A stretch of DNA of 13,280 bases from JAWXBM01 sp034440115 (lineage in GTDB: Bacteria; Pseudomonadota; Gammaproteobacteria; Xanthomonadales; SZUA-36): the NCBI GenBank assembly GCA_034440115.1, contig JAWXBM010000162.1, positions 1-13,280 on the forward strand, given 5' to 3'. The first letter of the stretch is position 1; each line of letters opens with the position of its first letter. The position numbers were made by a program, and so were the translations under genes. Shown here piece by piece: positions 1 through 8,307 of this stretch. The notes beneath the pieces were generated by a model that was not told the DNA's origin, searched no databases, and worked only from the letters and a program-made list of their open reading frames with translations.

Positions 1-837
1 ATTCGGCGTACCGGATTCAAACCGCCGCGCTGAGCGAGCCGGATCGTTGTGATAAATGTCCATGGCATGGATATTTTCCTGCGCAAACCAGCCGGATGTA
101 ATCGGAACCAATGCCTCATCTTCACTGTTGCGCACATACATAAAGGCCATGCCGGCGGTCCCCAACAAATACTTCAAACAACCACCGGCAATGAAATCCG
201 CGCCCAATTCCCGTGCGGAAACAGGCAGAGAACCAATCGCCTGATAACCATCCACCAGAACCTTGGCCCCGCGCTCATGGGCCATTTGGATCACAGCTTG
301 TATATCCGTTCTGACGCCATTTCGATAGCAAACGTAGGGCACGGAAACCAGCAAAGTGCGCTCGTCAATCAATGCATCAAAATGAGCTAGGGGAAGTTCG
401 GTTCCGTCCGCATCTGCCGCCACTCGCACCACTCTCAAGCCGCGACGCTGCTGGGCCAGCCAGATTTGTGAGGTGGTGGGAAAATCAAAATCTGTGACTA
501 CGATGGTGTCGCGCCCGGCTTCTGAAGACAAACTGGTAGCGAGCGCATTAACCGATTCCGATAATGAAGACGACAGACTGACATCAACGGAAGCGCATTG
601 CAGCAAACCCGCCACCGCCACGCGCAAATCTTCCAGCGTGCCCACCCAGTGCTCCCAGTGAGAGCCAAGCGTGTTTCGTGACTGGAGATAATCTCCGAAG
701 GCTTGCTCTACTGCATGACACAGCACACCATAAGAACAACTGTTGAGGTAAGTCTTGTGAGCCAACAAGGGAAAATCCTGGCGTATCCTGGCCAAGTCCA
801 AGTCATTCATACCTGCTTTATCCAATTCAACAACCAC
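1..837 (-). CDS. Class V PLP-dependent aminotransferase, partial (C-terminus beyond window)
   Basis: The visible 279 residues form the N-terminal and large PLP domain of a fold-type I class V aminotransferase, the group that includes isopenicillin-N epimerase-like, cysteine desulfurase-like and kynureninase-like enzymes. Seen directly: an N-terminal TYLNSCSYG segment (about 29-37), a VLVDGYQ motif whose Asp196 should contact the PLP pyridine nitrogen, Lys222 in GGCLKYLLGT as the likely Schiff-base lysine, and RRFESGTP near the cut edge, typical of the family. I chose a GTG start at 837 because AGGAG (complement of 845-849) lies 7 nt upstream. An ATG at 810 is possible but has only a weak ribosome site. 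No signal peptide is seen, so it should be cytosolic. It lies 39 nt downstream of the sodium symporter gene on the same strand and is probably co-transcribed, which suggests it acts on the imported amino acid. The substrate cannot be read from the sequence. Confidence 0.9.
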   Translation of the reverse strand, partial: MVVELDKAGMNDLDLARIRQDFPLLAHKTYLNSCSYGVLCHAVEQAFGDYLQSRNTLGSHWEHWVGTLEDLRVAVAGLLQCASVDVSLSSSLSESVNALATSLSSEAGRDTIVVTDFDFPTTSQIWLAQQRRGLRVVRVAADADGTELPLAHFDALIDERTLLVSVPYVCYRNGVRTDIQAVIQMAHERGAKVLVDGYQAIGSLPVSARELGADFIAGGCLKYLLGTAGMAFMYVRNSEDEALVPITSGWFAQENIHAMDIYHNDPARSARRFESGTPN

Positions 838-876
838 GTAACAACTCCTCTCAGCTGCTTTCTGTCGGACATCCGA

Positions 877-2211
877 TCAAAGCAATGCTGAATAAATGGT
901 ACCTAGCAGAATTATTATCAACGCTGCTGGAATACCCCACTGAACCCAGGCAAATAGCAGACGTGATGCACTGCCTGGTTCAGCAGTCAGAAACATTTGC
1001 TGCAATGCATCTCTACGTCCTACTCGCCAGGCTATGGCCAGCACCGCAAACAGGCAGCCCACCACCGGCGATCCTGAGCCGAACAGCAAATCCAATGGGC
1101 CGATAATTTCCGGGTTCCAGGTCGGTGCTATCAACATCAGAGATTCAACCACACCGATCACCAGCAACAATTTGTTTCGTCCCCAGCGCTGTCCCAGTGG
1201 CTCTTCTTCCAGACTCAGAATCAGCACGTTGAAGGAAGCTATTACGGACAGGTATGCAATCAGTGACAAAGCCACCAGGAACAGCGAAGCACTGATTCTC
1301 GCGCCCCCCATCAAGGCGAACAGCCGGGGCAAAGTATCGAACAACAAATGAGGCCCCGAATCCAGCGGTAAGGCAAACAACAACACGCTGGGAACAATAA
1401 ACAACGAGGCCAGAAGTGAGGCACTCAAATCACTCAGCGCGGTATAGCGGGCAATCTTCCCAATGGATTCATCCGCCCTCAAAAACCTGCCATACACCAT
1501 GATGTAAGCAGCGCCCAAACCAGCCGAGAAAACGCACTGACCCAAGGCTGCATAAACTTCAGTAAAACCAATGCGGGAAAAGTCTGGCTGCAGGAATTCC
1601 AGACTGGCATCAATGGCACCCGGTTGACTGAGTGTGAAATAGACCAGGTAAATGCAAACCAGAAAGAAAAACGGCACAAACACCTTGCTGATGCGCTCAA
1701 CACCCGACTTGAGCCCTACACTGATAACCAGTATGCAGCTCCAGAGCATGCTCAGACCAATGAGGTATTGCAGTTTCGGATTTCCCAGGCCAGTGGTGTA
1801 GCCAGATATTGCAGAATCCGAAAAGCCGATAAATAAAGAGAATCCGGCACTATAAAACACATTGGCAACCACGAACATATAATAAGAGGCGGCTATGCCT
1901 ACTCCTGCTACCAGCAAATAGCCCAAAAACCTTCCGAAACCACCGAAAGAAAGCCGCATCACCTTGATGGTGGCGCCTTGAAAGTGCCTGGCCAAGGACA
2001 GTTCAGCCATCAGGGCCGGTACCGCGATGACCAGCATCAGTACCAGATACAGCAGCAGGAACGCGCTGCCACCATAAGAGCCCATCATGTAGGGGAAGCG
2101 CCAGACATTGCCCAGCCCTATAGCCACCCCAGCAAGGGTCAAAACGGTGGAAAGGGAGGAGCCAAAACTATTGGCTGAGCGATTCGATACAGCTGTTTCA
2201 GATGGGTTCAC
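877..2211 (-). CDS. Sodium-dependent amino-acid transporter, NSS/SLC6 (LeuT-like) family
   Basis: A 444-aa inner-membrane protein of the neurotransmitter:sodium symporter family, which couples sodium entry to uptake of amino acids or related small amines. The diagnostic TM1 signature GLGNVWRFPY is at residues 32-41, followed by a glycine-rich GSYGGSAF into TM2. The TM6 region reads AALGQCVFSAGLG, near residues 220-232, matching the unwound TM6 of the family. I count about 11 hydrophobic segments (near 21-43, 48-69, 93-122, 147-166, 174-195, 217-240, 257-278, 306-330, 346-366, 376-394, 420-441), so TM12 is probably absent, as in many bacterial members. The start is a GTG at 2211, where the reading frame gives MNPSETAVS, with GGAA a few bases upstream; an overlapping ATG two bases earlier is immediately followed by a stop. 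It is first in an apparent operon with the aminotransferase. The substrate is inferred only as an amino acid. Confidence 0.95.
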   Translation of the reverse strand: MNPSETAVSNRSANSFGSSLSTVLTLAGVAIGLGNVWRFPYMMGSYGGSAFLLLYLVLMLVIAVPALMAELSLARHFQGATIKVMRLSFGGFGRFLGYLLVAGVGIAASYYMFVVANVFYSAGFSLFIGFSDSAISGYTTGLGNPKLQYLIGLSMLWSCILVISVGLKSGVERISKVFVPFFFLVCIYLVYFTLSQPGAIDASLEFLQPDFSRIGFTEVYAALGQCVFSAGLGAAYIMVYGRFLRADESIGKIARYTALSDLSASLLASLFIVPSVLLFALPLDSGPHLLFDTLPRLFALMGGARISASLFLVALSLIAYLSVIASFNVLILSLEEEPLGQRWGRNKLLLVIGVVESLMLIAPTWNPEIIGPLDLLFGSGSPVVGCLFAVLAIAWRVGRRDALQQMFLTAEPGSASRLLFAWVQWGIPAALIIILLGTIYSALL

Positions 2212-2248
2212 ATGATTTCCAGTGACGAATGAGCAAGGGCTGATTCTC

Positions 2249-2301
2249 CCGTTTAATGATGCTGCTGTAAAGAAAGGAGCTAGGGTTTGAGCACTAAACG
2301 G
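2249..2301 (-). repeat. 7-bp inverted repeat in the symporter leader
   Basis: CCGTTTA at 2249-2255 and TAAACGG at 2295-2301 are perfect inverted copies separated by 39 nt. They lie between the candidate -10 box and the start of the symporter gene, so in the transcript they could close a long hairpin upstream of the ribosome site, or serve as a spaced protein-binding site. The arms are short and chance cannot be excluded. Confidence 0.3.
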
Positions 2302-2333
2302 ATGACGATAACATGCAAGCCAATCTTCGCTGG

Positions 2334-2339
2334 ATTATA
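2334..2339 (-). promoter_or_regulatory. Candidate -10 box of the symporter/aminotransferase operon
   Basis: Read on the minus strand this is a perfect TATAAT, about 120 nt upstream of the symporter start. No good -35 lies at 17 nt: TTGGCA is only 12 nt away and TGATGG is 18 nt away. A weak or activator-dependent sigma-70 promoter is therefore possible. A small inverted repeat, CCTTTG/CAAAGG at 2348-2353 and 2362-2367, sits just upstream and could be an activator site. Confidence 0.3.
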
Positions 2340-2565
2340 ATGATCATCCTTTGCCAACCATCAAAGGCAGGTTCTCAATAAGCAGATGGCCGCTCGAGAA
2401 ACTTAGTCCCTGGTCATAGACCCTCCCTCTCGTGAAGACCCGAGACTTCATTCTGGCCCTTTTTAGTTGCCGTCGATTTCAAGGAGGAACGTCGACTGGC
2501 AAGGTGCTGTGGATGGTCTTGCCCGTTGGCGCATGAGCTTTGGGGAGAACGCCCTATTTTTATTC

Positions 2566-2594
2566 TTGAGGTTCCAAAACACGAGATCTACACT
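2566..2594 (+). promoter_or_regulatory. Candidate sigma-70 promoter for the TonB receptor cluster
   Basis: TTGAGG at 2566-2571 and TACACT at 2589-2594 are separated by exactly 17 nt, matching the sigma-70 layout (four of six bases at -35, TAnnnT at -10). Transcription would begin near 2601, giving a leader of about 43 nt before the receptor start. A second AT-rich box, TATAAA at 2614-2619, lacks a partner at -35. Confidence 0.35.
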
Positions 2595-2643
2595 CGAAGC
2601 GTGAATATTTCGTTATAAATGATAACCACCTTCGAGGCCAACT

Positions 2644-5148
2644 ATGAATATCGGTGTAAAAAGTCTTATTCGCAATAAGTGTTTGGATATTAATAATGGT
2701 CTACCTATTCTTCCGCTGATTGCGCTCACGTTAGTGACGCCTTTCGTATCAGCGCAGGAGCTTGAAGAAGTGATCGTAACGGCACAGCGACGGGTGCAGG
2801 ATTTGCAGGATGTTCCAATATCCATAACAGCTTTTTCGGCGGCAGAAATTAAGCTGCGCGGTGTCAACGAAACAAAAGAATACTTTATGTTCACGCCAAA
2901 CGTCAGCTTCACAGAAGATGGCGAGGCGGGGCAGAGATCCGTTGGCATCAGCATACGAGGCGTAAGCGATTTTGCAAATGCGCTTACCGATATTGGAGGC
3001 CTCAGCAACAGTTTTGGCATTTATCTCGACGAATTCAACGTTGCCAACTCAGCAAACAAGGTAGCAAATCCGCAATTGCAGGACTTGCAGTCAATTGAGG
3101 TGTTGCGTGGCCCACAAGGAACTTTCTTCGGCCGAAATGCAACAGGCGGAGCGCTGAACCTTACAACAAACCTTCCTGACGACACGAATTACTATGAGCT
3201 CTATGCAGGTTACAGCAGCTTCAATACTTTGGCAACCAGCCTAGTAGGTAACATTCCTGTGACCGACACCTTGTTCGTGCGCGGGGTTGTGTGGTACGAA
3301 GAAAGTGACGGATTTATCAAGAACCTGAGTCCAACGGGAAATGACGCAAGTTACGACCAAAACAATGTGCGTGCATCTGTCCGATGGCTGGCAAGCGATC
3401 ATTTTACGGTCGATGCCTCATGGATGCATTCCAAGGAAAATGATGGTACTGATACCAACGTAAATAGTGGTGTGCTTGATGCAGATACGATTGGGTCCAT
3501 TCCGAATTTACTTGCATTGGTGCCAATTAACACTTATGCATTGGAGCCGTCTCCGCGTCCGCCCATTCCAGCAGACTTTCGCGATCGCGCACATGGACCA
3601 ATCTCGGACTTTTTACCGGTAGATAGTGGTGAGGGCTTTTTCCCAAACAATCGTCGATACATCAACAAAGATTTTTATGAAAGCAACATTGGATCGAGCG
3701 ACTTGTTTAACTTGAGACTGAATTATGCTGTAGGAAATTGGTCGATACGTTCAATAACTGGCTATCTGGACAGCGAAGCACAGCGCGAGTTTGATCAGGA
3801 CCTTACCCAATACGGTCTTTACGAAACCTACGCGGGCCGGCATTCGGAAACGTTTAGTCAGGAAGTCCGCTTTAACTGGGCCAATGACACTTGGGACATA
3901 ACCACTGGAGCCCTCTACGCAGATGATTCGACGCTTGACTTCGGCCAGAGCCCTATTGGACCTGATGGTTTCGCGATTGGCAGCTTGAATCCGGACGGCA
4001 CAATTGCGAACTGTGGCTTCTGTTTGAATCCAGGGCAACTGATCGGCGGCAAAGGTGCAACGACGCTGGACGTCACGAGTTACGCTTTATATACCGATGT
4101 ATTGTGGATGCTGAATGAAAACTGGTCACTGACCGGCGGGGTCAGGTTCACCCAGGATAATCTGACTTTTACCGATTACAACAGATATGAGGCCCTCACG
4201 TTTGCTCAAGTGAGAGCGGGAACGGTTCCACCCAACAGTGATATCGACTCAAGAGACGAAAGAGATTTCACAGACGTATCACCGCGTTTTGTTGTGAGTT
4301 ATCTGCCAAACGAAGATGTCACTACATATTTCCTTATCTCAGCCGGTTACAAACCTGGCGGGTCTGTACTTCAGACGGATACTCGCTATGAAGAGGAGCG
4401 TCTCTGGAACTATGAAGCAGGCTTAAAAATGAAAGCGCTGAATAATCGCTTGAGTCTGAATGCCGCGATTTTCACTATGGATTGGCAAGGTATGCAGATT
4501 CCCACACTCGACACTGAGCTTATTGATGGTCAGATTTTTCTGAACACGGAAATACTGAACGTTGACGCCTCGTCCAGTGGTGCGGAACTGGAAATTCAAG
4601 CACTACCATCTGAGGACTGGTTCTTTAGTGCTGGCATTGGTTATCTGCATGCAAAATTTGATGGATTTGGTGATGATGACCCCTATATTTTCGAAGGTAT
4701 GGCGTTTGATCTTGATGGAGAAACGCTGCCACGCTCTCCTGAGTGGACGTTGAATGCCGTTGGGCAGTACAACTTCAATCTGTCCGATCAGTACGATGCA
4801 TTCCTCCGGGTCGAGTGGGCATATCGTTCTGAAACATTTTCCGATGTGGAAGCTATTGCATCTGTCTCGAACCCACTTGATATACCCGGCTTCGGAAATT
4901 CGGTGTCGGGAAGCGGAATAACTATCCTCTATCCCCGCGATGATTTTCCTTTCCGCGTTCCTGGGTTTGACGTCTTCAACCTTCGAGCTGGCATTGATGG
5001 ACCTCGCTGGGGTGTGGTGGGATACGTGGAAAATCTGCTTGACGACAATTACTACACCGGAACACAAGAGAACTTTGGGTTGGGCGGCATAAGAATTCGC
5101 CCTCACCACCGCGTTGTTGGAGTCCAGTTTCGGTTCTTTACGGAGTAG
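2644..5148 (+). CDS. TonB-dependent outer-membrane receptor
   Basis: An 834-aa outer-membrane receptor that imports a ligand using energy from TonB/ExbB/ExbD. The N-terminus has a signal peptide with a likely cut after VSA at residue 37, then EVIVTAQ (42-48), a typical TonB-box region. The plug follows, with VPISITAFSAAEI (57-69) and the conserved SIEVLRGPQGTFFGRNATGG near 150-169. The rest is a beta-barrel with alternating aromatic strands, ending in NLRAGIDG, a VENLLDDNYY segment and a final strand GVQFRFFTE. The length is normal for the class. ATG at 2644 is preceded by GAGG with 6 nt spacing. Receptors of this sequence type are common in marine and sphingomonad-like bacteria and are often called iron-complex receptors, but many take up other compounds. 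No FecA-type N-terminal signalling domain is present. It heads a same-strand run with three exported proteins, so its ligand is probably their substrate. Confidence 0.96.
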   Translation: MNIGVKSLIRNKCLDINNGLPILPLIALTLVTPFVSAQELEEVIVTAQRRVQDLQDVPISITAFSAAEIKLRGVNETKEYFMFTPNVSFTEDGEAGQRSVGISIRGVSDFANALTDIGGLSNSFGIYLDEFNVANSANKVANPQLQDLQSIEVLRGPQGTFFGRNATGGALNLTTNLPDDTNYYELYAGYSSFNTLATSLVGNIPVTDTLFVRGVVWYEESDGFIKNLSPTGNDASYDQNNVRASVRWLASDHFTVDASWMHSKENDGTDTNVNSGVLDADTIGSIPNLLALVPINTYALEPSPRPPIPADFRDRAHGPISDFLPVDSGEGFFPNNRRYINKDFYESNIGSSDLFNLRLNYAVGNWSIRSITGYLDSEAQREFDQDLTQYGLYETYAGRHSETFSQEVRFNWANDTWDITTGALYADDSTLDFGQSPIGPDGFAIGSLNPDGTIANCGFCLNPGQLIGGKGATTLDVTSYALYTDVLWMLNENWSLTGGVRFTQDNLTFTDYNRYEALTFAQVRAGTVPPNSDIDSRDERDFTDVSPRFVVSYLPNEDVTTYFLISAGYKPGGSVLQTDTRYEEERLWNYEAGLKMKALNNRLSLNAAIFTMDWQGMQIPTLDTELIDGQIFLNTEILNVDASSSGAELEIQALPSEDWFFSAGIGYLHAKFDGFGDDDPYIFEGMAFDLDGETLPRSPEWTLNAVGQYNFNLSDQYDAFLRVEWAYRSETFSDVEAIASVSNPLDIPGFGNSVSGSGITILYPRDDFPFRVPGFDVFNLRAGIDGPRWGVVGYVENLLDDNYYTGTQENFGLGGIRIRPHHRVVGVQFRFFTE

Positions 5149-5239
5149 GCCTTGCCTTCAGACATATGCAGGCAATCAGCGATGTTACCGAAATTCCTGG
5201 CAAAGCCCCATGTTGGATCAACTTTTAAGGAGCTAGTTT

Positions 5240-5791
5240 ATGTGCGGAACTATTGGAGACTTGACGATGCAGAATTTCATTAACTTAAGAAAGTTGATTG
5301 CAGTCGGAATGCTATGGCTCCTGCTTTGGTCAGTAGCCGCACAAGGGGCTGGTGGTCCAATTGAGCAAGATGAACAGTTTCTGCGCCGTGCTGGCGGTTT
5401 TGCGACGTTTTCAGAGATGGTTCGGCTAGGTGTCAAAAAGCTTGCTCTTAGTGCCTCCATGTCACCAGAAGATATGGACAGCTTCATGGCAGAGGCACAA
5501 CGAATTGCAAATGAAAATAATTTGCAGATTTATCGGGAAACGGATTTTTTGGTGACGGACTTGTTTCCAGCCAAAGGGACCGAGGGCAAACATGTCATTC
5601 TTATTTATGAGGGTGAAGTGCTGGAACAGTATTTGGCTCTTAAAGAAATTAAGGCGGCGTTGATTGAAACGAATCGTTACTCAGGCCGGTCAAGATCTGA
5701 GGTTGCGCGAGTATTCGGTCATATGCTGTCTTACCCAGATGCCGTTATAGACAAGAAATTGATGGAGTCAGGAAGCGAACAAACCCCATAA
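5240..5791 (+). CDS. Secreted 183-aa protein of unknown function
   Basis: I do not recognise this family. The protein begins with a signal peptide: charged NFINLRK, then hydrophobic LIAVGMLWLLLW (19-30), with a likely cut near AAQGA (33-37). There is no lipobox cysteine, so a soluble periplasmic protein is likely. The mature part is about 145 residues, probably mixed alpha/beta: GGFATFSEMVRLGVKKLALS (52-71), a charged helix (75-93), ETDFLVTDLFPA (100-111), the strand HVILIYEG (118-125), a helix YLALKEIKAALIE (131-143) and FGHMLSYPDAVID (159-171). The start at 5240 has AAGGAG 7 nt upstream; an internal ATG at 5267 also has GGAG 8 nt upstream and would give a more normal signal peptide. The only cysteine is residue 2, lost on processing, so it cannot be an iron-sulfur subunit. 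It lies 91 nt after the receptor and 91 nt before the molybdenum hydroxylase and is probably co-transcribed. Confidence 0.85.
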   Translation: MCGTIGDLTMQNFINLRKLIAVGMLWLLLWSVAAQGAGGPIEQDEQFLRRAGGFATFSEMVRLGVKKLALSASMSPEDMDSFMAEAQRIANENNLQIYRETDFLVTDLFPAKGTEGKHVILIYEGEVLEQYLALKEIKAALIETNRYSGRSRSEVARVFGHMLSYPDAVIDKKLMESGSEQTP

Positions 5792-5854
5792 ACGGCTGGC
5801 GTCAAAAGCGAGTAACACCGGGATTGAGAAGACACAGGTTTTCAATTGAGACTA

Positions 5855-5869
5855 TGGTTGCTTCAACCA
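5855..5869 (+). other. Small hairpin just before the molybdenum hydroxylase start
   Basis: TGGTTG and CAACCA form a perfect 6-bp stem with a CTT loop, ending 13 nt before the ATG at 5883. An overlapping alternative pairs TCAAC (5863-5867) with GTTGA (5872-5876), which would cover the only Shine-Dalgarno-like bases, GAG. It may lower translation of the downstream gene; this is inference from a short stem. Confidence 0.25.
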
Positions 5870-5882
5870 CTGTTGAGCTGTA

Positions 5883-8150
5883 ATGAGCACAATCTCCCGA
5901 AGAGGGTTCGTAAAAATATCTGCTACTGCGTTGGGCGGGTTATTGGTCGGCATTGGCAATAGCACTTCAGTTGGCTCGTCGGGAGAGCGAAAAGCACCAA
6001 GCTGGGCATCGAAAAATTTCGATCAGTTTGTGCGAATTGAAACGACTGGTGAGATATTCATTGGCGCAAGAAACTGTGAAATCGGGCAAGGCGTTATCAC
6101 CTCGTTGCCCATGATGATCGCCGAAGAGCTGGATGTTCTTTGGTCAAACATAACGGTTGAACAACTTTATTATCGTTTGTCGGCTGATAGGGAGGCCGGC
6201 GTTCCATACAATAGGTTAGGAGCACAGAATTCCGACGGCAGCACCAGTGTGTCGCGAAGTTGGCTTGAGCTTCGACAAGTGGGAGCTGTGGCACGTTTCC
6301 TGCTTGTTAGTGCTGCCTCGGTTCATTGGAGTATTGATCGGAAAAAACTGAGCACAAACGAGGGTCGAGTTCTTCACCCAGATGGCCGGAGTTTACTGTA
6401 CTCGGAGTTGGCGCCGTTGGCTTGGAAGATGCCACTACCGGACAAGCCACCAAGACTCAAATCAGCAAGTGAGTTCAAGATCATAGGGCATCCAACGCCC
6501 CTCAGTGGCAGTGAAGATATTGTTGCCGGCAAGACAAAGTTTGGAATTGATCACAAAATCGAAGGTTCACTTATTGCAATGGTGGTGAGATGTCCTTATT
6601 TCGAAGGTGGAATCGCGTCATTTGACGCAACAAAGGCTTTAAAGATCACCGGTGTCCGTGATGTCATTGAACTTCCAGGGCCAGATCCTGAGGAGGGCCT
6701 AATTCGCAATCTGGCGGCAGGTATTGCGGTCATTGCGGACGACACATGGTCAGCAATCAAGGGGACACGAGCACTTGCGATCATATGGCGGCCTGGAGAG
6801 TGGGCAAATGATTCCACGGCCAAACTAGAACGCCACGCCAACGCGGTGGTCGTCACCGATCCAGGCACTGCAGTTCGGACAGACGGTGACGTTGGTATTG
6901 CGCTTTCCAATGCCCACAAGCGCGTCGATGCCACGTACACAATGCCATTGCTTGCTCACTGCACAATGGAACCGATGAACGCAAACTTTGATCTTCGAGA
7001 GAACAGCGCGTTGTTGATTGCATCGATCCAGGATCCGAACAATGCCGCTCAGACCATTCAATCGCTAACAGACATAGATCCACTCAACATTGAAATTCGC
7101 CTACCCAGGGCAGGTGGAGCTTTTGGCCGTCGCATCGAAACTGACTATGTAGCAGAGGCGGTGATGATCGCTAAAACTGTGAAACGACCAATCAAATTGA
7201 TGTGGACCCGTGAAGACGACATTCAAAATGACTGGTATCGGCCATTTGGAGTTCATGCGATGAGCGCGTCGTTGAACGAAAGCGGAAAGTTAACCGGCTG
7301 GTCACACCGGGTAGCGGCAACAAGCCGACTCTTTAGGGAGCCGGGTTTTGAAGGCGTACCGGACTGGATCGCAAATTTGGAACCAGATGCGTTTCCCGCT
7401 GGGTGTATTGAAAATTTTGAAGCCGCATTTGTACCAATTAAATTTGGTATTCCGAGAGGTTGGTGGAGAGGGCCCACGCCAACTGTTACCGCTTTTGCTA
7501 TACAGAGCTTTATTGATGAAATCGCCTATGCCGCCAAGGCGGACCCATATGAGTTCAGGCTTAAATTACTGGGCAGTGCAAGGGACATGGCGTATCGCGA
7601 GCCCGGCGGGCCAACGTATAACACCGGACGTCTCACTCATGTGCTGCAGCGTGCGGCCGCAAGAATGGGTTATGGTCGAAAGCTCGAGGCAGGTCACGGC
7701 ATAGGCTTTGCCAGTCATTTCGTGCTGGGTGGCTACGCAGCGCATGCCATGGAAGTGTCCGTTGTGGATAATCGAGTCCTGATACATCGCTGTGTTTGCG
7801 TGGCGGATGTAGGACAGGTGGTTAATCCACTTGGCGTTGAGGCGCAGTTGGCAGGCGGGACAATCGATGGCATATCAACCGCCTTGAACCTCGAGATAAC
7901 CATTGATAAAGGTAAAGTTCAACAATCCAATTTCCATGACTATCCCGTGATGCGGATGCACGACGCGCCAGACGTTGAAGTGGAAACTATCATCAACCAG
8001 CATCATCCTTCGGGTGCTGGAGAAATTGGTGTCCCAACTGTCGCTCCAGCCTTAACAAATGCCATTTTCGCAGCTACGGGGAAACGGATTCGGCGCCTGC
8101 CCATTCGCCATGAACTGCATGGTGAACCCAGACCGAATGCGACTCAGTAA
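5883..8150 (+). CDS. Tat-exported molybdopterin-binding subunit, xanthine dehydrogenase/isoquinoline oxidoreductase (IorB-like) family
   Basis: A 755-aa molybdenum hydroxylase large subunit (COG1529 type). Enzymes of this class hydroxylate N-heteroaromatics or oxidise aldehydes, using water as oxygen source. It starts with a classic Tat signal, SRRGFVK at 5-11 and a hydrophobic stretch to about residue 25, so it should be exported folded with its cofactor. Visible molybdopterin-domain motifs: EIGQGVITSLPMMIAEEL (66-83), RAGGAFGRR (409-417), IPRGWWRGPTPT (523-534) before SFIDEIAYAAKADPYEFR (542-559), and GAGEIGVPTVAPALTNAIF (711-729), where Glu714 fits the conserved catalytic glutamate. The layout matches single-chain IorB-like proteins. 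The usual partner, a roughly 150-aa protein with two [2Fe-2S] clusters, is not encoded in this window, nor is a FAD subunit or cytochrome c. ATG at 5883 has only a weak ribosome site (GAG). The substrate is unknown. Confidence 0.93.
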   Translation: MSTISRRGFVKISATALGGLLVGIGNSTSVGSSGERKAPSWASKNFDQFVRIETTGEIFIGARNCEIGQGVITSLPMMIAEELDVLWSNITVEQLYYRLSADREAGVPYNRLGAQNSDGSTSVSRSWLELRQVGAVARFLLVSAASVHWSIDRKKLSTNEGRVLHPDGRSLLYSELAPLAWKMPLPDKPPRLKSASEFKIIGHPTPLSGSEDIVAGKTKFGIDHKIEGSLIAMVVRCPYFEGGIASFDATKALKITGVRDVIELPGPDPEEGLIRNLAAGIAVIADDTWSAIKGTRALAIIWRPGEWANDSTAKLERHANAVVVTDPGTAVRTDGDVGIALSNAHKRVDATYTMPLLAHCTMEPMNANFDLRENSALLIASIQDPNNAAQTIQSLTDIDPLNIEIRLPRAGGAFGRRIETDYVAEAVMIAKTVKRPIKLMWTREDDIQNDWYRPFGVHAMSASLNESGKLTGWSHRVAATSRLFREPGFEGVPDWIANLEPDAFPAGCIENFEAAFVPIKFGIPRGWWRGPTPTVTAFAIQSFIDEIAYAAKADPYEFRLKLLGSARDMAYREPGGPTYNTGRLTHVLQRAAARMGYGRKLEAGHGIGFASHFVLGGYAAHAMEVSVVDNRVLIHRCVCVADVGQVVNPLGVEAQLAGGTIDGISTALNLEITIDKGKVQQSNFHDYPVMRMHDAPDVEVETIINQHHPSGAGEIGVPTVAPALTNAIFAATGKRIRRLPIRHELHGEPRPNATQ

Positions 8151-8307
8151 GGTCGAACCAAAGTTCAGATACTGGCTCCAATCAGTGTTTGCAGGAGATG
8201 CAGTTTGAATGTCTTGTGCCAGTTCAGTCTATTTTTTCCATTCAATAGTGGACTTACTGTTAACGATTAATGATTCACCAACTACCAGCGTCCTTGAGGA
8301 AAACCCT

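Larger units (their letters stand above)
2212..2643. other. Divergent intergenic region between symporter operon and TonB receptor
   Basis: This 432-nt stretch holds no gene I can support. It separates two divergent units and carries a perfect TATAAT on the minus strand, a TTGAGG/TACACT pair on the plus strand and a 7-bp inverted repeat in the symporter leader. Short reading frames exist on both strands (45 codons on plus ending near 2603, 35 codons on minus beginning near 2451), but neither has a recognisable domain or a convincing start. A consensus-like AAGGAGG at 2481-2487 is not followed by a start codon at normal spacing. Confidence 0.6.

Noticed and set aside
2347..2451. 35-codon minus-strand frame starting MKSRVFTRG, faintly like the N-terminus of IS3-type OrfA
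   Set aside because: The likeness covers only a few residues and no transposase motif, terminal repeat or second ORF follows.
2461..2603. 45-codon plus-strand frame upstream of the TonB receptor (contains GAVDGLARWRMSFGENALF)
   Set aside because: No recognisable domain and no start codon at normal distance from the AAGGAGG; it overlaps the likely promoter.
4603..5109. 168-codon minus-strand open frame inside the TonB receptor gene
   Set aside because: It is an antisense shadow of a strongly supported coding region with no recognisable protein features.
8209..8307. Upstream in-frame ATG extending the Tat aminotransferase by 33 residues
   Set aside because: Its ribosome site is 11 nt away, and it would place the twin-arginine signal far from the N-terminus; the ATG at 8308 has GAGGA at 7 nt and a normal Tat layout.
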